From Verrucomicrobiaceae bacterium (GTDB lineage: Bacteria > Verrucomicrobiota > Verrucomicrobiia > Verrucomicrobiales > Verrucomicrobiaceae): a stretch of 42,900 nucleotides of DNA. A model generated the notes under the pieces. That model was not told where the DNA came from and did not search any database. It was given only the letters and a program-made list of their open reading frames with translations. The stretch is taken from NCBI GenBank assembly GCA_029865835.1, contig JARXAL010000208.1, positions 1 to 42,900 on the forward strand, given 5' to 3'. Position 1 is the stretch's first letter. Each line of letters starts with the position of its first letter. Below are positions 34,583-42,272 of this stretch, piece after piece. The translations under genes were made by a program, and so were the position numbers.

Positions 34583-35521
34583 TCAATGCATTTCTACGGC
34601 GCAGGATCCGAGACCGTTGCGGAAATAGTTGAATTGCACGTTGGGATGGTCTGCCAGAAGGGACATGGGGACGGAGGAGTCGGCGATTCTTTTGGAGATC
34701 ATGAGTGCGGTGAGGCGCTGGCCGAGGGGATTGTCGTGCAGGCCGGCCTGCCAGATGGAGACTTTTTCGGCCATCCAGGTTTCCTTGGGGCCGACGGTGA
34801 TGGCCATTTTGGGGACCATGGTGATGTTGCCGCCGCCGGAGGTGCGGGCGTTTTGGGCGAGGGTGACGGGATGGAGTTCGACGACGCGGGTGGAGAGTTT
34901 GCGATACTCGGCGGGAGTGGGGGGCTCGGTTTTGTATTTGCCGGTGCGTTTGACGGGGTCGTTGAAGGCCCAGTGTTTGATATCGCCCTGGCCGCCTTGC
35001 ATGACGATGCAACGGACGCCGGAGGTCCAGCTTTTGGAGTAGTTGGTGACGTCTGCTTTTGGGAAATGCATTTGGCTGTCAGGCATGACGAGGCGCTTGG
35101 GGATGCGATTGAAGCAGAGTTCGCGGTCGGCGCGTTCGAAGGAGAGAGGGTGCTCCATGGAGACTTCTTTTTCGGTATCGGGATCGTACCATTCGTCCAT
35201 GCCCCAGAAGTGGCTGCTTTTGAGGGAAATGCCGAGTTCGGTGACGAGGCGAGCGACGAGGGGGAGTTGTTCGGTGGGGCCGATGGGGCCGCAGATACCG
35301 GCGGGGTTATCGTCGGTAGATTGCTGCCAGGCGTTGATGTATTCGAGGGCCTGGGTGAGGTAGAAGTCCTCAAGGGTGTCGTACATGACGACTTTGAAGC
35401 CTGGGCGGGAGAGTTGGCGGAGGTCGCGCTCGGTGAGGCGGGCGGCGTCGTTGATGAGGTCGGAATCGAGGGTGGTGTAATCCCACCAGTCGGGGGCGAT
35501 GTGGCTGAGTTGGCGTGACAT
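34583..35521 (-). CDS. Glucosamine-6-phosphate deaminase-like protein (divergent active site)
   Basis: 312 aa. The order of blocks fits the NagB/6-phosphogluconolactonase fold: [20 protein letters not shown] (residues 78-97) at the sugar-phosphate loop, [15 protein letters not shown] (102-116) matching the NagB MDEY motif, and [14 protein letters not shown] (176-189) aligned with the NagB GxGxDGHIAFNEP. Differences are notable: the first loop lacks the usual GSTP, DGH has become DIKH, and the catalytic Glu position is Asp188. So it may use a different substrate or reaction. NagB converts glucosamine-6-phosphate to fructose-6-phosphate and ammonia. It heads a two-gene unit with a glycoside-hydrolase-like gene and is divergent from the pair 4 genes. 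Cytoplasmic, with no signal. Confidence 0.7.
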   Translation of the reverse strand: MSRQLSHIAPDWWDYTTLDSDLINDAARLTERDLRQLSRPGFKVVMYDTLEDFYLTQALEYINAWQQSTDDNPAGICGPIGPTEQLPLVARLVTELGISLKSSHFWGMDEWYDPDTEKEVSMEHPLSFERADRELCFNRIPKRLVMPDSQMHFPKADVTNYSKSWTSGVRCIVMQGGQGDIKHWAFNDPVKRTGKYKTEPPTPAEYRKLSTRVVELHPVTLAQNARTSGGGNITMVPKMAITVGPKETWMAEKVSIWQAGLHDNPLGQRLTALMISKRIADSSVPMSLLADHPNVQFNYFRNGLGSCAVEMH

Positions 35522-35732
35522 GGTTGTGGGAGGGAGGAGGGGTAAGGAGGGGAGGTTGAACGTAACGAGGGGTGAGTATCGTCGCGGTGGGGGGGCGGGG
35601 GCAAGGTTAAAAGTGGGGAGGGTGCTGGGACGAGGGAATCGAAGGCAGTTATCCCGAGAAAACTACAAAAAGACGAGGTTGCGCGGTAGAAATTTCAGGG
35701 CTAACTTAGGTTTAGGTTTGTGCTAATCTTCG

Positions 35733-38700
35733 ATGTCATATTTTAGATTAATTGCTTTCGTCACGGCTGGCTCCGCTTTTTGGGGGGCGGTGGCGCTGGG
35801 TGAGGGGGTGTCGTTTTCGCGGCAAATCAGGCCTCTTTTGACAAAGCATTGCGGGGCATGTCATGGGGCGGACTCGAAGGCGAGGAAGGCGGATTTGAGG
35901 TTGGATACGAAGGAAGGATTGCTGCATCCGGAGGTGGTGATGCCGGGCGAGGTTGAGAAGTCGGCGTTGTTGGATCGGTTGGTTTCGAAGGACCCTGACG
36001 AAGTGATGCCGCCACCGGACAAGGGTGATGCATTGAAGGCTGAGGAGGTGGAGTTGATTCGGCGATGGGTGAAGGAGGGAGCGGTTTATGAGGGGCACTG
36101 GGCGTTTGCAACGGTGGTGAAACCGGAGGAACCGGAAGTGGAGGGGGAGGATGGGTCTTGGAAGCGGTCGAGTTTGGATGCGTTTGTGATGAAGGCGATG
36201 CGGGCGGAGGGAATGAGGCCAGCTGAGGAGGCTGGGGCGGAGGTGTGGTTGAGGCGGGTGACGCTGGATTTGACGGGGTTACCGCCGATGCTGGAGGAGT
36301 TGGATGCGTTTTCGAAGGCGTGCGAGGTGGATGCGGTGGGTGCTAAGAAGGCGGTGGTGGATCGTTTGCTGGCATCGCCAGCTTATGGAGAGAAGATGGC
36401 GAATGACTGGCTGGATGTGGCGCGGTATGCGGACACTTATGGGCGGCATGAGGATGCCGATTGCGTGACGTGGCCTTATCGGGACTGGGTGATCAAAGCG
36501 TTCAATGAGAACCTACCATTTGATGATTTTGTGACGTGGCAAACGGCGGGGGATTTGCTGCCGAATCCGACGAAGGATCAACTGGTGGCGACGTGTTTCA
36601 ATCGGTTGCCGCAGCAGTCGAATGAAGCGGGGAGCAATCCGGAGGAGTTTCGGATTGATCAGGTGAATGACCGTGTGAACACGACGAGCACAGCATTTTT
36701 AGGACTGACGATGGAATGCTCGCGCTGTCACGATCACAAGTATGATCCGATGACGACACGGGATTACTATGGGCTGTCGGCGTTTTTCAACAACATCGAT
36801 GAGTTGGGATTGTTTGCGGTTTATACGGGAGGGGTGCCGGCGCCTTCGATCCTGCTGCATGCGCCGGAGCAGGAGAAGCGGGTGGGAGAGTTGAAGGGGG
36901 AGAAGGCGGCGTTGGAAAAGGGGATGGAGGCAGAGCGGAGTCTGGCACGTGGGCGATTTGAAGAGTGGTTGAAGACGGCGCAGCCACCGCGGGTGCTGCC
37001 GGAGAAATCGGGTTGGGAGAGGTTGGTCAGCTGGTTTGAGAAGGCTCCACCGCCGATGGTGGAAGGGAGGAAGCCGGAGGTTCGATACACGTTCGATAGT
37101 TTATCAAAGAAGGTGCTGAAGAACGAAGGGACGGTGGGAGAAGACGGAGAGGTGAGGTTGAATACGAAGGTGGAGGAGGGACGATTTGAAAAGGCGCTGG
37201 TGCTAGAGGGGGACAATGCGGTGTTGATCAAAGGAGTGCCTGAGTTGAGGCGGTATGAGGCTTTTAGTTTCGGTGTTTGGGTGAAGCCGCTTTCGCGGAT
37301 GGAGCGGGCGGTGCTGGTGCATCGGAGCCGGTCAGGTGTTGATGCGGCCTGCCGGGGTTTTGAACTGGTTTTGGATGGAATGAAACCGAGTTTTGCCTTG
37401 GCGCATTTTTCTCCGGGGAACGAGATTCGGATTCGTGACGGGCGGGAGATTCCGGTGGGAGAGTGGACGCATCTGGCGGGGGTGTATGATGGAAGCAGTC
37501 GAGCTGCGGGATTGCAGTTGTTTGTGAATGGGGTGGAGGTTGAAGCTGAGGTGGTGCATGACAAGCTTTACCGCGACATCGTGTATCGCGCCGAGTGGGG
37601 TGATGAAGCGGGCAAGGATGGGGTGACCTTGGCGCTGGCGGTGGGAGGGCGTTTTAATGACGCGTCGTTCAAGGACGGGCTGGTGGATGAGTTTGTCTTT
37701 CATCGCCGTCGTTTGAGTGCTCCCGAGGTGAAGCAGATCGCTGGCTTGCCTGATGATTCGAAGGCGGAGGATTGGTTTGAATGGTATCTGAGGGAATTGG
37801 ATGAGCCGACGAAGGCGAAGGTGGCGGCGTTGGAGAAGCTGAGGCAGGAGGAGAACGAATTGTCCATTCAAGCGGTGGAACTGATGGTGATGGAGGAGAA
37901 GAAGGGGGCGCGGCGTGAGACGCATATTCTTGAGCGAGGTCAGTTCAATCAGCCTGGGAAAATGGTGACGGCGGACACACCGGGCTTTTTGCCGCCGATG
38001 CCGAAGGATGCTCCGAGGGATCGCTTGGGTTTGGCGAAATGGTTGACGGCTCCGGAGAATCCATTGACGGCACGGGTGGAGGTGAACCGGATTTGGCAGA
38101 TGTTTTTTGGCAGGGGATTGGTGGAGACGACGGAGGATTTTGGGGTGCAGGGCAAGATGCCTGAGAATCCCGAGCTGCTTGATTGGTTGGCGGCGCAGTT
38201 CATGGAGGGGGGATGGGATGTGAAGGCGATGTGCCGAGAGATTGCCTTGTCGGCGACGTATGGGCAGTCCGCGGTGCCGAGGGATTTGGCATGGATGGAG
38301 AAGGATCCTGACAATGCCTTTTTAGCCAGAGGACCGAGGCAGCGATTGGGGGCGGAGGAAGTGCGTGATTTGGTGCTGGCGGTGTCGGGGATGCTGAACA
38401 CAAAAGTGGGTGGTCCGAGTGTGAAGCCGTATCAGCCGGCGGGGCTTTGGAATGAGGCGGGGACGCAGCACACGTATCACCAAGATCATGGGGAGAACCT
38501 TTACCGGCGGAGTTTGTACACGTTTTGGCGGAGGACGATGCCGCCGGCGAACATGACGGTGTTTGACGCGCCGACGCGGGAGTTTTGCAAAGTGAGACGG
38601 GAGAATACGGCGACGCCGATGCAGGCGTTGGTGTTGATGAATGACGTGCAATTTTTGGAGGCGGCGCGCTTTTTGGCGATGGAGCTATTGGAGGAGCCGG

Positions 38701-38903
38701 TGGAGGGGAGGGCGGAGCGGGCGTATCGTTTGCTGACGAGTCAGAGGGCGGGGCCGGAGCAGGTGAGCAAGTTGGCGAAGTATGTGGAGGGTGAGCGCGT
38801 GCGATTTGAGGCGAAGCCGGAGGCGGCGAAGGCGTTTTTGGCGGCGACGACGTTGATGGTGAGGCTGCTTCTGGGGTTTAGTGAGACGACATTCAAGCCT
38901 TAA
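35733..38903 (+). CDS. Cytochrome c/DUF1549/LamG/DUF1553 protein (pair 4)
   Basis: 1056 aa. A Sec signal (FRLIAFVTAGSAFWGAVALG) is followed by a planctomycete cytochrome c domain (CGACH, Cys40-His44; VMPPPDKGDAL), DUF1549 (LRRVTLDLTGLPPMLEEL, DWLDVARYADTYGRH, second haem motif CSRCHDHKYDPM near residue 329), then a LamG/concanavalin-like module (about residues 440-670: YEAFSFGVWVKPL, WTHLAGVYDGSS, LVDEFVFHRRRLSAPEV), and DUF1553 (GLAKWLTAPENPLTARVEVNRIWQMFFG, GGPSVKPYQPAGLW). The LamG insert suggests binding to a polysaccharide. The DUF1501 partner starts two bases after the stop. An AT-rich ~210-base gap separates it from the divergent deaminase-like gene. Confidence 0.92.
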   Translation: MSYFRLIAFVTAGSAFWGAVALGEGVSFSRQIRPLLTKHCGACHGADSKARKADLRLDTKEGLLHPEVVMPGEVEKSALLDRLVSKDPDEVMPPPDKGDALKAEEVELIRRWVKEGAVYEGHWAFATVVKPEEPEVEGEDGSWKRSSLDAFVMKAMRAEGMRPAEEAGAEVWLRRVTLDLTGLPPMLEELDAFSKACEVDAVGAKKAVVDRLLASPAYGEKMANDWLDVARYADTYGRHEDADCVTWPYRDWVIKAFNENLPFDDFVTWQTAGDLLPNPTKDQLVATCFNRLPQQSNEAGSNPEEFRIDQVNDRVNTTSTAFLGLTMECSRCHDHKYDPMTTRDYYGLSAFFNNIDELGLFAVYTGGVPAPSILLHAPEQEKRVGELKGEKAALEKGMEAERSLARGRFEEWLKTAQPPRVLPEKSGWERLVSWFEKAPPPMVEGRKPEVRYTFDSLSKKVLKNEGTVGEDGEVRLNTKVEEGRFEKALVLEGDNAVLIKGVPELRRYEAFSFGVWVKPLSRMERAVLVHRSRSGVDAACRGFELVLDGMKPSFALAHFSPGNEIRIRDGREIPVGEWTHLAGVYDGSSRAAGLQLFVNGVEVEAEVVHDKLYRDIVYRAEWGDEAGKDGVTLALAVGGRFNDASFKDGLVDEFVFHRRRLSAPEVKQIAGLPDDSKAEDWFEWYLRELDEPTKAKVAALEKLRQEENELSIQAVELMVMEEKKGARRETHILERGQFNQPGKMVTADTPGFLPPMPKDAPRDRLGLAKWLTAPENPLTARVEVNRIWQMFFGRGLVETTEDFGVQGKMPENPELLDWLAAQFMEGGWDVKAMCREIALSATYGQSAVPRDLAWMEKDPDNAFLARGPRQRLGAEEVRDLVLAVSGMLNTKVGGPSVKPYQPAGLWNEAGTQHTYHQDHGENLYRRSLYTFWRRTMPPANMTVFDAPTREFCKVRRENTATPMQALVLMNDVQFLEAARFLAMELLEEPVEGRAERAYRLLTSQRAGPEQVSKLAKYVEGERVRFEAKPEAAKAFLAATTLMVRLLLGFSETTFKP

Positions 38904-38905
38904 TC

Positions 38906-40369
38906 ATGACTCCTTTTTCCCGTTTGAATTCGCAGTGCTCAGGTTCGGGTGATGTTCGGAATTGGACGCGACGTCAGTGGTTGGCGCGGAGTGGGTATGG
39001 ACTGGGTGGAGCGGCGTTGGCGGAGTTGTTGCAACCTTCGGGAACAGCGGAGGGGGCCTTGGCGGGGTTGCCGCATTTTGAGCCGAAGGCGAAGCGGGTG
39101 ATTTTTTTGTTCATGTCGGGCGGGTTCTCGCAATTTGAGAGTTTTGATCCGAAGCCGCTGTTGGAAAAAAGGCAGGGGGAGAATTTGCCGGACTCGGTGC
39201 GTGGGGGTCGTCCGGCGTTGGGGATGTCGGCGAATCAGGCGGGGTTGCCGATGGTGGGGTCGGGTTTTAAGTTTGCGCAGCATGGCCAGTCGGGCGCCTG
39301 GGTGAGTGAGTTGTTTCCGCATCTGGCGGAGGTGGTGGATGAGGTGAGTTTTATTCGGTCGATGTATTCGGAAGCGGTGAATCATGATCCGGCGTTGACG
39401 TTTATGCAGACGGGGGCGCCGTTGCCGGGGCGACCTTCATTGGGGGCGTGGTTGAACTATGGGTTGGGCAGCGAGAACAAGGATTTGCCGGCCTACATTT
39501 CGATGCTGTCGATGCGACCGGTGGATCAGCCGTTGTCATCGCGGCTATGGGACAGTGGCTTTTTGCCGACGCAGTATCAGGGGGTGCAATTTCGATCAGG
39601 GAAGGAGCCGGTGTTGTATTTGGACAATCCGAGTGGGTTGAAGGATGCGGATACGAGGCGGATGCTGGATGTGCTGAAGGAGTTGCATCAGGAGCAGGCG
39701 GCGAAGGTGGGAGAAGCGGAGATGGAGGCGCGGATCGAGCAGTTTGAGATGGCTTATCGGATGCAGACGTCAGTGCCGGAGGCGACGGACATTGGGAGTG
39801 AGCCGGCGGAGGTGAAAGCGCTCTATGGGGATGATGTGGAGAAGGCGGGGAGTTTTGCGGCGAATTGTTTGAGGGCGCGGCGATTGGTTGAGCGGGGGGT
39901 GCGGATGGTGCAGTTGTTTCATCCAGGATGGGATCATCATGGAGCGCTGCGGGTGGGTTTTCAGGTGGGGGCGAAGGAGGTGGATCAGGCTTGTGCGGGG
40001 TTGTTGAAGGATTTGAAGCAGCGGGACATGCTGAAGGACACGCTGGTGGTGTTTACGAGTGAGTTTGGGCGGACGTGTTACAGTCAGGGAAGGATCTCGA
40101 AGCAGACGGGCGAGTATGGGCGGGAGCACCATCGGGATTGCTTCACGGCGTGGATGGCCGGGGGCGGGGTGAAGCCGGGGGTGGCGTATGGGAGCACGGA
40201 TGAGTTTGGATATCAGGTAGCGGAGAACCCGGTGCATGTGAATGATTTTCACGCGACAATTCTGCATTTGCTGGGGATCAACCATGAAAAGCTGACTTAC
40301 GCGTTTCAGGGTCGGAATTTTCGTCTGACCGATGTTGGTGGCAAGGTGGTGAAGGACTTGCTGGCTTAG
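38906..40369 (+). CDS. DUF1501 family protein (pair 4)
   Basis: 487 aa with a twin-arginine signal (TRRQWLARSGYGLGGAAL, residues 22-39). DUF1501 blocks: AKRVIFLFMSGGFSQFESFDPKP, FIRSMYSEAVNHDPALTFMQTG, GAWLNYGLGSENKDLPAY, MVQLFHPGWDHHGALRVGFQ, FTSEFGRT, GREHHRDCFTAWMAGGG and VNDFHATILHLLGINHEKLTYAFQG. It starts two bases after the cytochrome partner, so translation is coupled. It ends five bases before the convergent beta-helix gene. It resembles the pair 1 protein most closely in the block spelling. Activity unknown; expected in the periplasm. Confidence 0.92.
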   Translation: MTPFSRLNSQCSGSGDVRNWTRRQWLARSGYGLGGAALAELLQPSGTAEGALAGLPHFEPKAKRVIFLFMSGGFSQFESFDPKPLLEKRQGENLPDSVRGGRPALGMSANQAGLPMVGSGFKFAQHGQSGAWVSELFPHLAEVVDEVSFIRSMYSEAVNHDPALTFMQTGAPLPGRPSLGAWLNYGLGSENKDLPAYISMLSMRPVDQPLSSRLWDSGFLPTQYQGVQFRSGKEPVLYLDNPSGLKDADTRRMLDVLKELHQEQAAKVGEAEMEARIEQFEMAYRMQTSVPEATDIGSEPAEVKALYGDDVEKAGSFAANCLRARRLVERGVRMVQLFHPGWDHHGALRVGFQVGAKEVDQACAGLLKDLKQRDMLKDTLVVFTSEFGRTCYSQGRISKQTGEYGREHHRDCFTAWMAGGGVKPGVAYGSTDEFGYQVAENPVHVNDFHATILHLLGINHEKLTYAFQGRNFRLTDVGGKVVKDLLA

Positions 40370-40374
40370 AGCCA

Positions 40375-41502
40375 TTATGGCCAGGGTTTGCCGTCCAGGG
40401 TGGTGTTGGTGGTGGGGTGATCGCCTAGCAGTTTGAGGGTGATGTTTGACAGGGTGCAGGAGTCGAGGGTGAGGGTGGTATCGGGTGAGGAATCGAAGGA
40501 GTGAGGGGTTGGGCCGTTGCCGGTGACGGTGAGGTTTTTGAGCAGGCAGGTGGCGTGCAGTGGGGAGCGGGATTTGAGGTCGGTGCCCGGGCGGAGGGTG
40601 AAGGCGTTAGGAGCGCTGGCGATGAGGCGGCAATCTTCGAGGTGATGGGCACGACCGGAGAGGAAGACTTCGACACTGATGCTGTCGCGGAACTCGCAGC
40701 GGAGGTAGCGGGTTTCAGCGGCGTTGACGTCGGCGATGGCGTGATCATTGCCCCAGAAGAGGCCGTCTTCGACGGTGGTTTGAGAGGCATCGTGGGCGCT
40801 GAAGCCTTCGTCGAAGCATTCGTAGGCGCTGATTTGGGAGGCGTGGAAACCGCGGCAGTCGCCATGGATGTTGAAGCCGTCGTTGAGGGCGTGGCGGGTG
40901 TTGAGGTTGCGGATTTTGATGTCGCGGCAGGTGCCGCTGGTGGCGACGCCGGCGGTTCGGACGGACCATTCGAGTTGGGCGAGGGGTTGGGTGGTGCGGA
41001 CGTAGAGCCAGCCGGTTTCGCCGTCGATGGGTTGCCAAGCGAACTCGCCTTCGGCCATTTGATGGGGATCTGGGAAAGGGGTGTTGAGGGAGGGGGAGCG
41101 GTGCATGCGCTGGGCTTTGCCATTGAAAATGAGGAGGTGGCGCTTCATGGCGGGCTCGGTGAGTTTGCGCCGGTGGAGGGTGGGTTCGATTTGTTCCCAG
41201 CCATCGGTGGGGAGCGGGTCGGCTCCGGTGAGGGTGACGCCGTTGCCTTCGATGGTGATGCCTGAGTCGTTGCGCAGGGTGATCATTTGGCGATAGACGG
41301 CGCCTGCGGGATGAAGGTGGATGACATCGCCGGGCAGGGCGAGGTCGACAGCGGTTTGGACGGAGGGGAGCGGGCGATCGGGGGTGCCGTCCGGGGAGTC
41401 GATTTTGGACTCGGGATTGATGTGCCAGTCTTTGGCTGAGGCGGGAGCGAAGAGACCCAGGGCGAGGATCGCGAGGAGAAGGGTCGTGGAGAGCCGTTTC
41501 AC
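40375..41502 (-). CDS. Secreted right-handed beta-helix protein
   Basis: 375 aa from GTG 41502, the only start that places a Sec signal (VKRLSTTLLLAILALGLFAPASAKD) at the N-terminus. A frame open back to 41712 is low-complexity sequence overlapping the transpeptidase gene. Features: SVQTAVDLALPGDVIHLHPAGAVY (the usual entry to parallel beta-helices such as DUF1565 or polysaccharide-lyase-like folds), SGITIEGNGVTLTG, CRDIKIRNLNTRHALNDGFNIHG, QISAYECFDEGFSAHD, GLFWGNDHAIADVNA and later rungs. Such proteins often bind or cleave polysaccharide; no catalytic residues can be assigned. It lies 16 bases after the L,D-transpeptidase stop, in the same operon. Confidence 0.78.
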   Translation of the reverse strand: MKRLSTTLLLAILALGLFAPASAKDWHINPESKIDSPDGTPDRPLPSVQTAVDLALPGDVIHLHPAGAVYRQMITLRNDSGITIEGNGVTLTGADPLPTDGWEQIEPTLHRRKLTEPAMKRHLLIFNGKAQRMHRSPSLNTPFPDPHQMAEGEFAWQPIDGETGWLYVRTTQPLAQLEWSVRTAGVATSGTCRDIKIRNLNTRHALNDGFNIHGDCRGFHASQISAYECFDEGFSAHDASQTTVEDGLFWGNDHAIADVNAAETRYLRCEFRDSISVEVFLSGRAHHLEDCRLIASAPNAFTLRPGTDLKSRSPLHATCLLKNLTVTGNGPTPHSFDSSPDTTLTLDSCTLSNITLKLLGDHPTTNTTLDGKPWP

Positions 41503-41518
41503 AGAGGATGCAACGGGA

Positions 41519-42079
41519 TTAGGGGCGTCTTCTTGCGGCGACGGCGAGAGGCTGGGTGCTGATGTCGACTTGGCAGCCTTTGCCGACGGTATCGAAGAGC
41601 CAGACGATGTCGCGTGAGGCCATGCGGACGCAGCCGAAGCTAGCGGGGGTGCCGAGGCGGGCTTCTTCGGGGGTGCCGTGGATGTAGATGTAGCGGCTGT
41701 AGGCGTTGACATTCCAGCGTTCTTTGCCTTTGAGCCAGAGGATGCGGGTGACGATGGGGTCGCGACCGGGGGCGTTGACGGGGACGATCTCGCCGGTGGG
41801 GCGGCGGCTTTTGAATTTCATGCCCATGGGCTGACCGGCACCGATTTTTTCGGCGATTTCGAGTCGGCCCAAGGGGGTGCCATTGGAGCCGGGGATGTCG
41901 CCGAGGGCGAAGCGGGAGGTGGAGATGGGGAAGGTGGCGAGGAGTTGCTCCTTTTTGAAGACGGCCATGCGCTGTTCGGGGACGGAGACGATGATGCGGT
42001 GGCTGCGGTCGGCGCAAGAGGAGAGCAGAGCGAGGCTGGTGGCCAGGAGGAGGAGGGCGGGTCGGGGGACGAGCGACAT
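41519..42079 (-). CDS. L,D-transpeptidase (YkuD) lipoprotein
   Basis: 186 aa. A lipoprotein signal ends in LLSSC (Cys22), so it is probably anchored in a membrane facing the periplasm. The YkuD domain begins at RIIVSVPEQRMAVFKKEQLLATFPIS and carries the catalytic motif HGTPEEARLGTPASFGCVRM (His134, Cys150). Such enzymes form 3-3 cross-links in peptidoglycan or attach proteins to it, using the Cys as nucleophile. It heads a minus-strand operon with the beta-helix gene. The divergent gene at 42273 is a second member of the superfamily. Confidence 0.92.
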   Translation of the reverse strand: MSLVPRPALLLLATSLALLSSCADRSHRIIVSVPEQRMAVFKKEQLLATFPISTSRFALGDIPGSNGTPLGRLEIAEKIGAGQPMGMKFKSRRPTGEIVPVNAPGRDPIVTRILWLKGKERWNVNAYSRYIYIHGTPEEARLGTPASFGCVRMASRDIVWLFDTVGKGCQVDISTQPLAVAARRRP

Positions 42080-42128
42080 GGGACAGTGTAGCGCAAGTTG
42101 TGACCGAGGAAAGGGGAGCGATTTGGGT

Positions 42129-42155
42129 TTGTCTGTGTGAAACGGGTGCTACAAT
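42129..42155 (+). promoter_or_regulatory. Possible promoter of the right-edge transpeptidase
   Basis: TTGTCT at 42129-42134 and TACAAT at 42150-42155, with 15 bases between (16 if read as TTTGTC). It would start transcription near 42162 and give a leader of about 110 bases containing the long hairpin at 42185-42253. Confidence 0.4.
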
Positions 42156-42184
42156 GGGGGTGCCGGTTTGGGGAGAAAAAGAAG

Positions 42185-42253
42185 CAGCTCTGCCGGGATG
42201 GTCATCAGGAAAAAAACCCCCAAAACCTGAAACCAAGGGAACCGACAGAGCTG
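42185..42253 (+). promoter_or_regulatory. Structured 5' leader (long hairpin), unknown class
   Basis: CAGCTCTGCCGG (42185-42196) pairs with CCGACAGAGCTG (42242-42253): 11 of 12 pairs, with one C-A mismatch. Inside, GGT-ca-TCAGG (42200-42209) pairs with CCTGA-a-ACC (42226-42234), closing a 16-base A/C-rich loop. A small TTAAT/ATTAA hairpin follows, just before the ATG at 42273. It lies wholly in the leader of the right-edge transpeptidase gene. I do not recognise a known riboswitch consensus; it could regulate expression or be a dispersed hairpin element. Confidence 0.5.
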
Positions 42254-42272
42254 TTAATCTGAATTAAAACAA

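Noticed and set aside
34553-35012. N-terminal extension of the glucoamylase-like gene
   Set aside because: The extension is His/Arg/Pro-rich, overlaps the deaminase-like gene in another frame, and would bury the signal peptide that begins at 34553.
35724-35729. Extended -10-like TGCTAATCT before the pair 4 cytochrome gene
   Set aside because: It lies only three bases before the ATG at 35733, so transcription would begin inside the gene.
41502-41712. N-terminal extension of the beta-helix protein
   Set aside because: It is Ala/Ser/Pro low-complexity sequence overlapping the transpeptidase gene; the Sec signal begins at GTG 41502.
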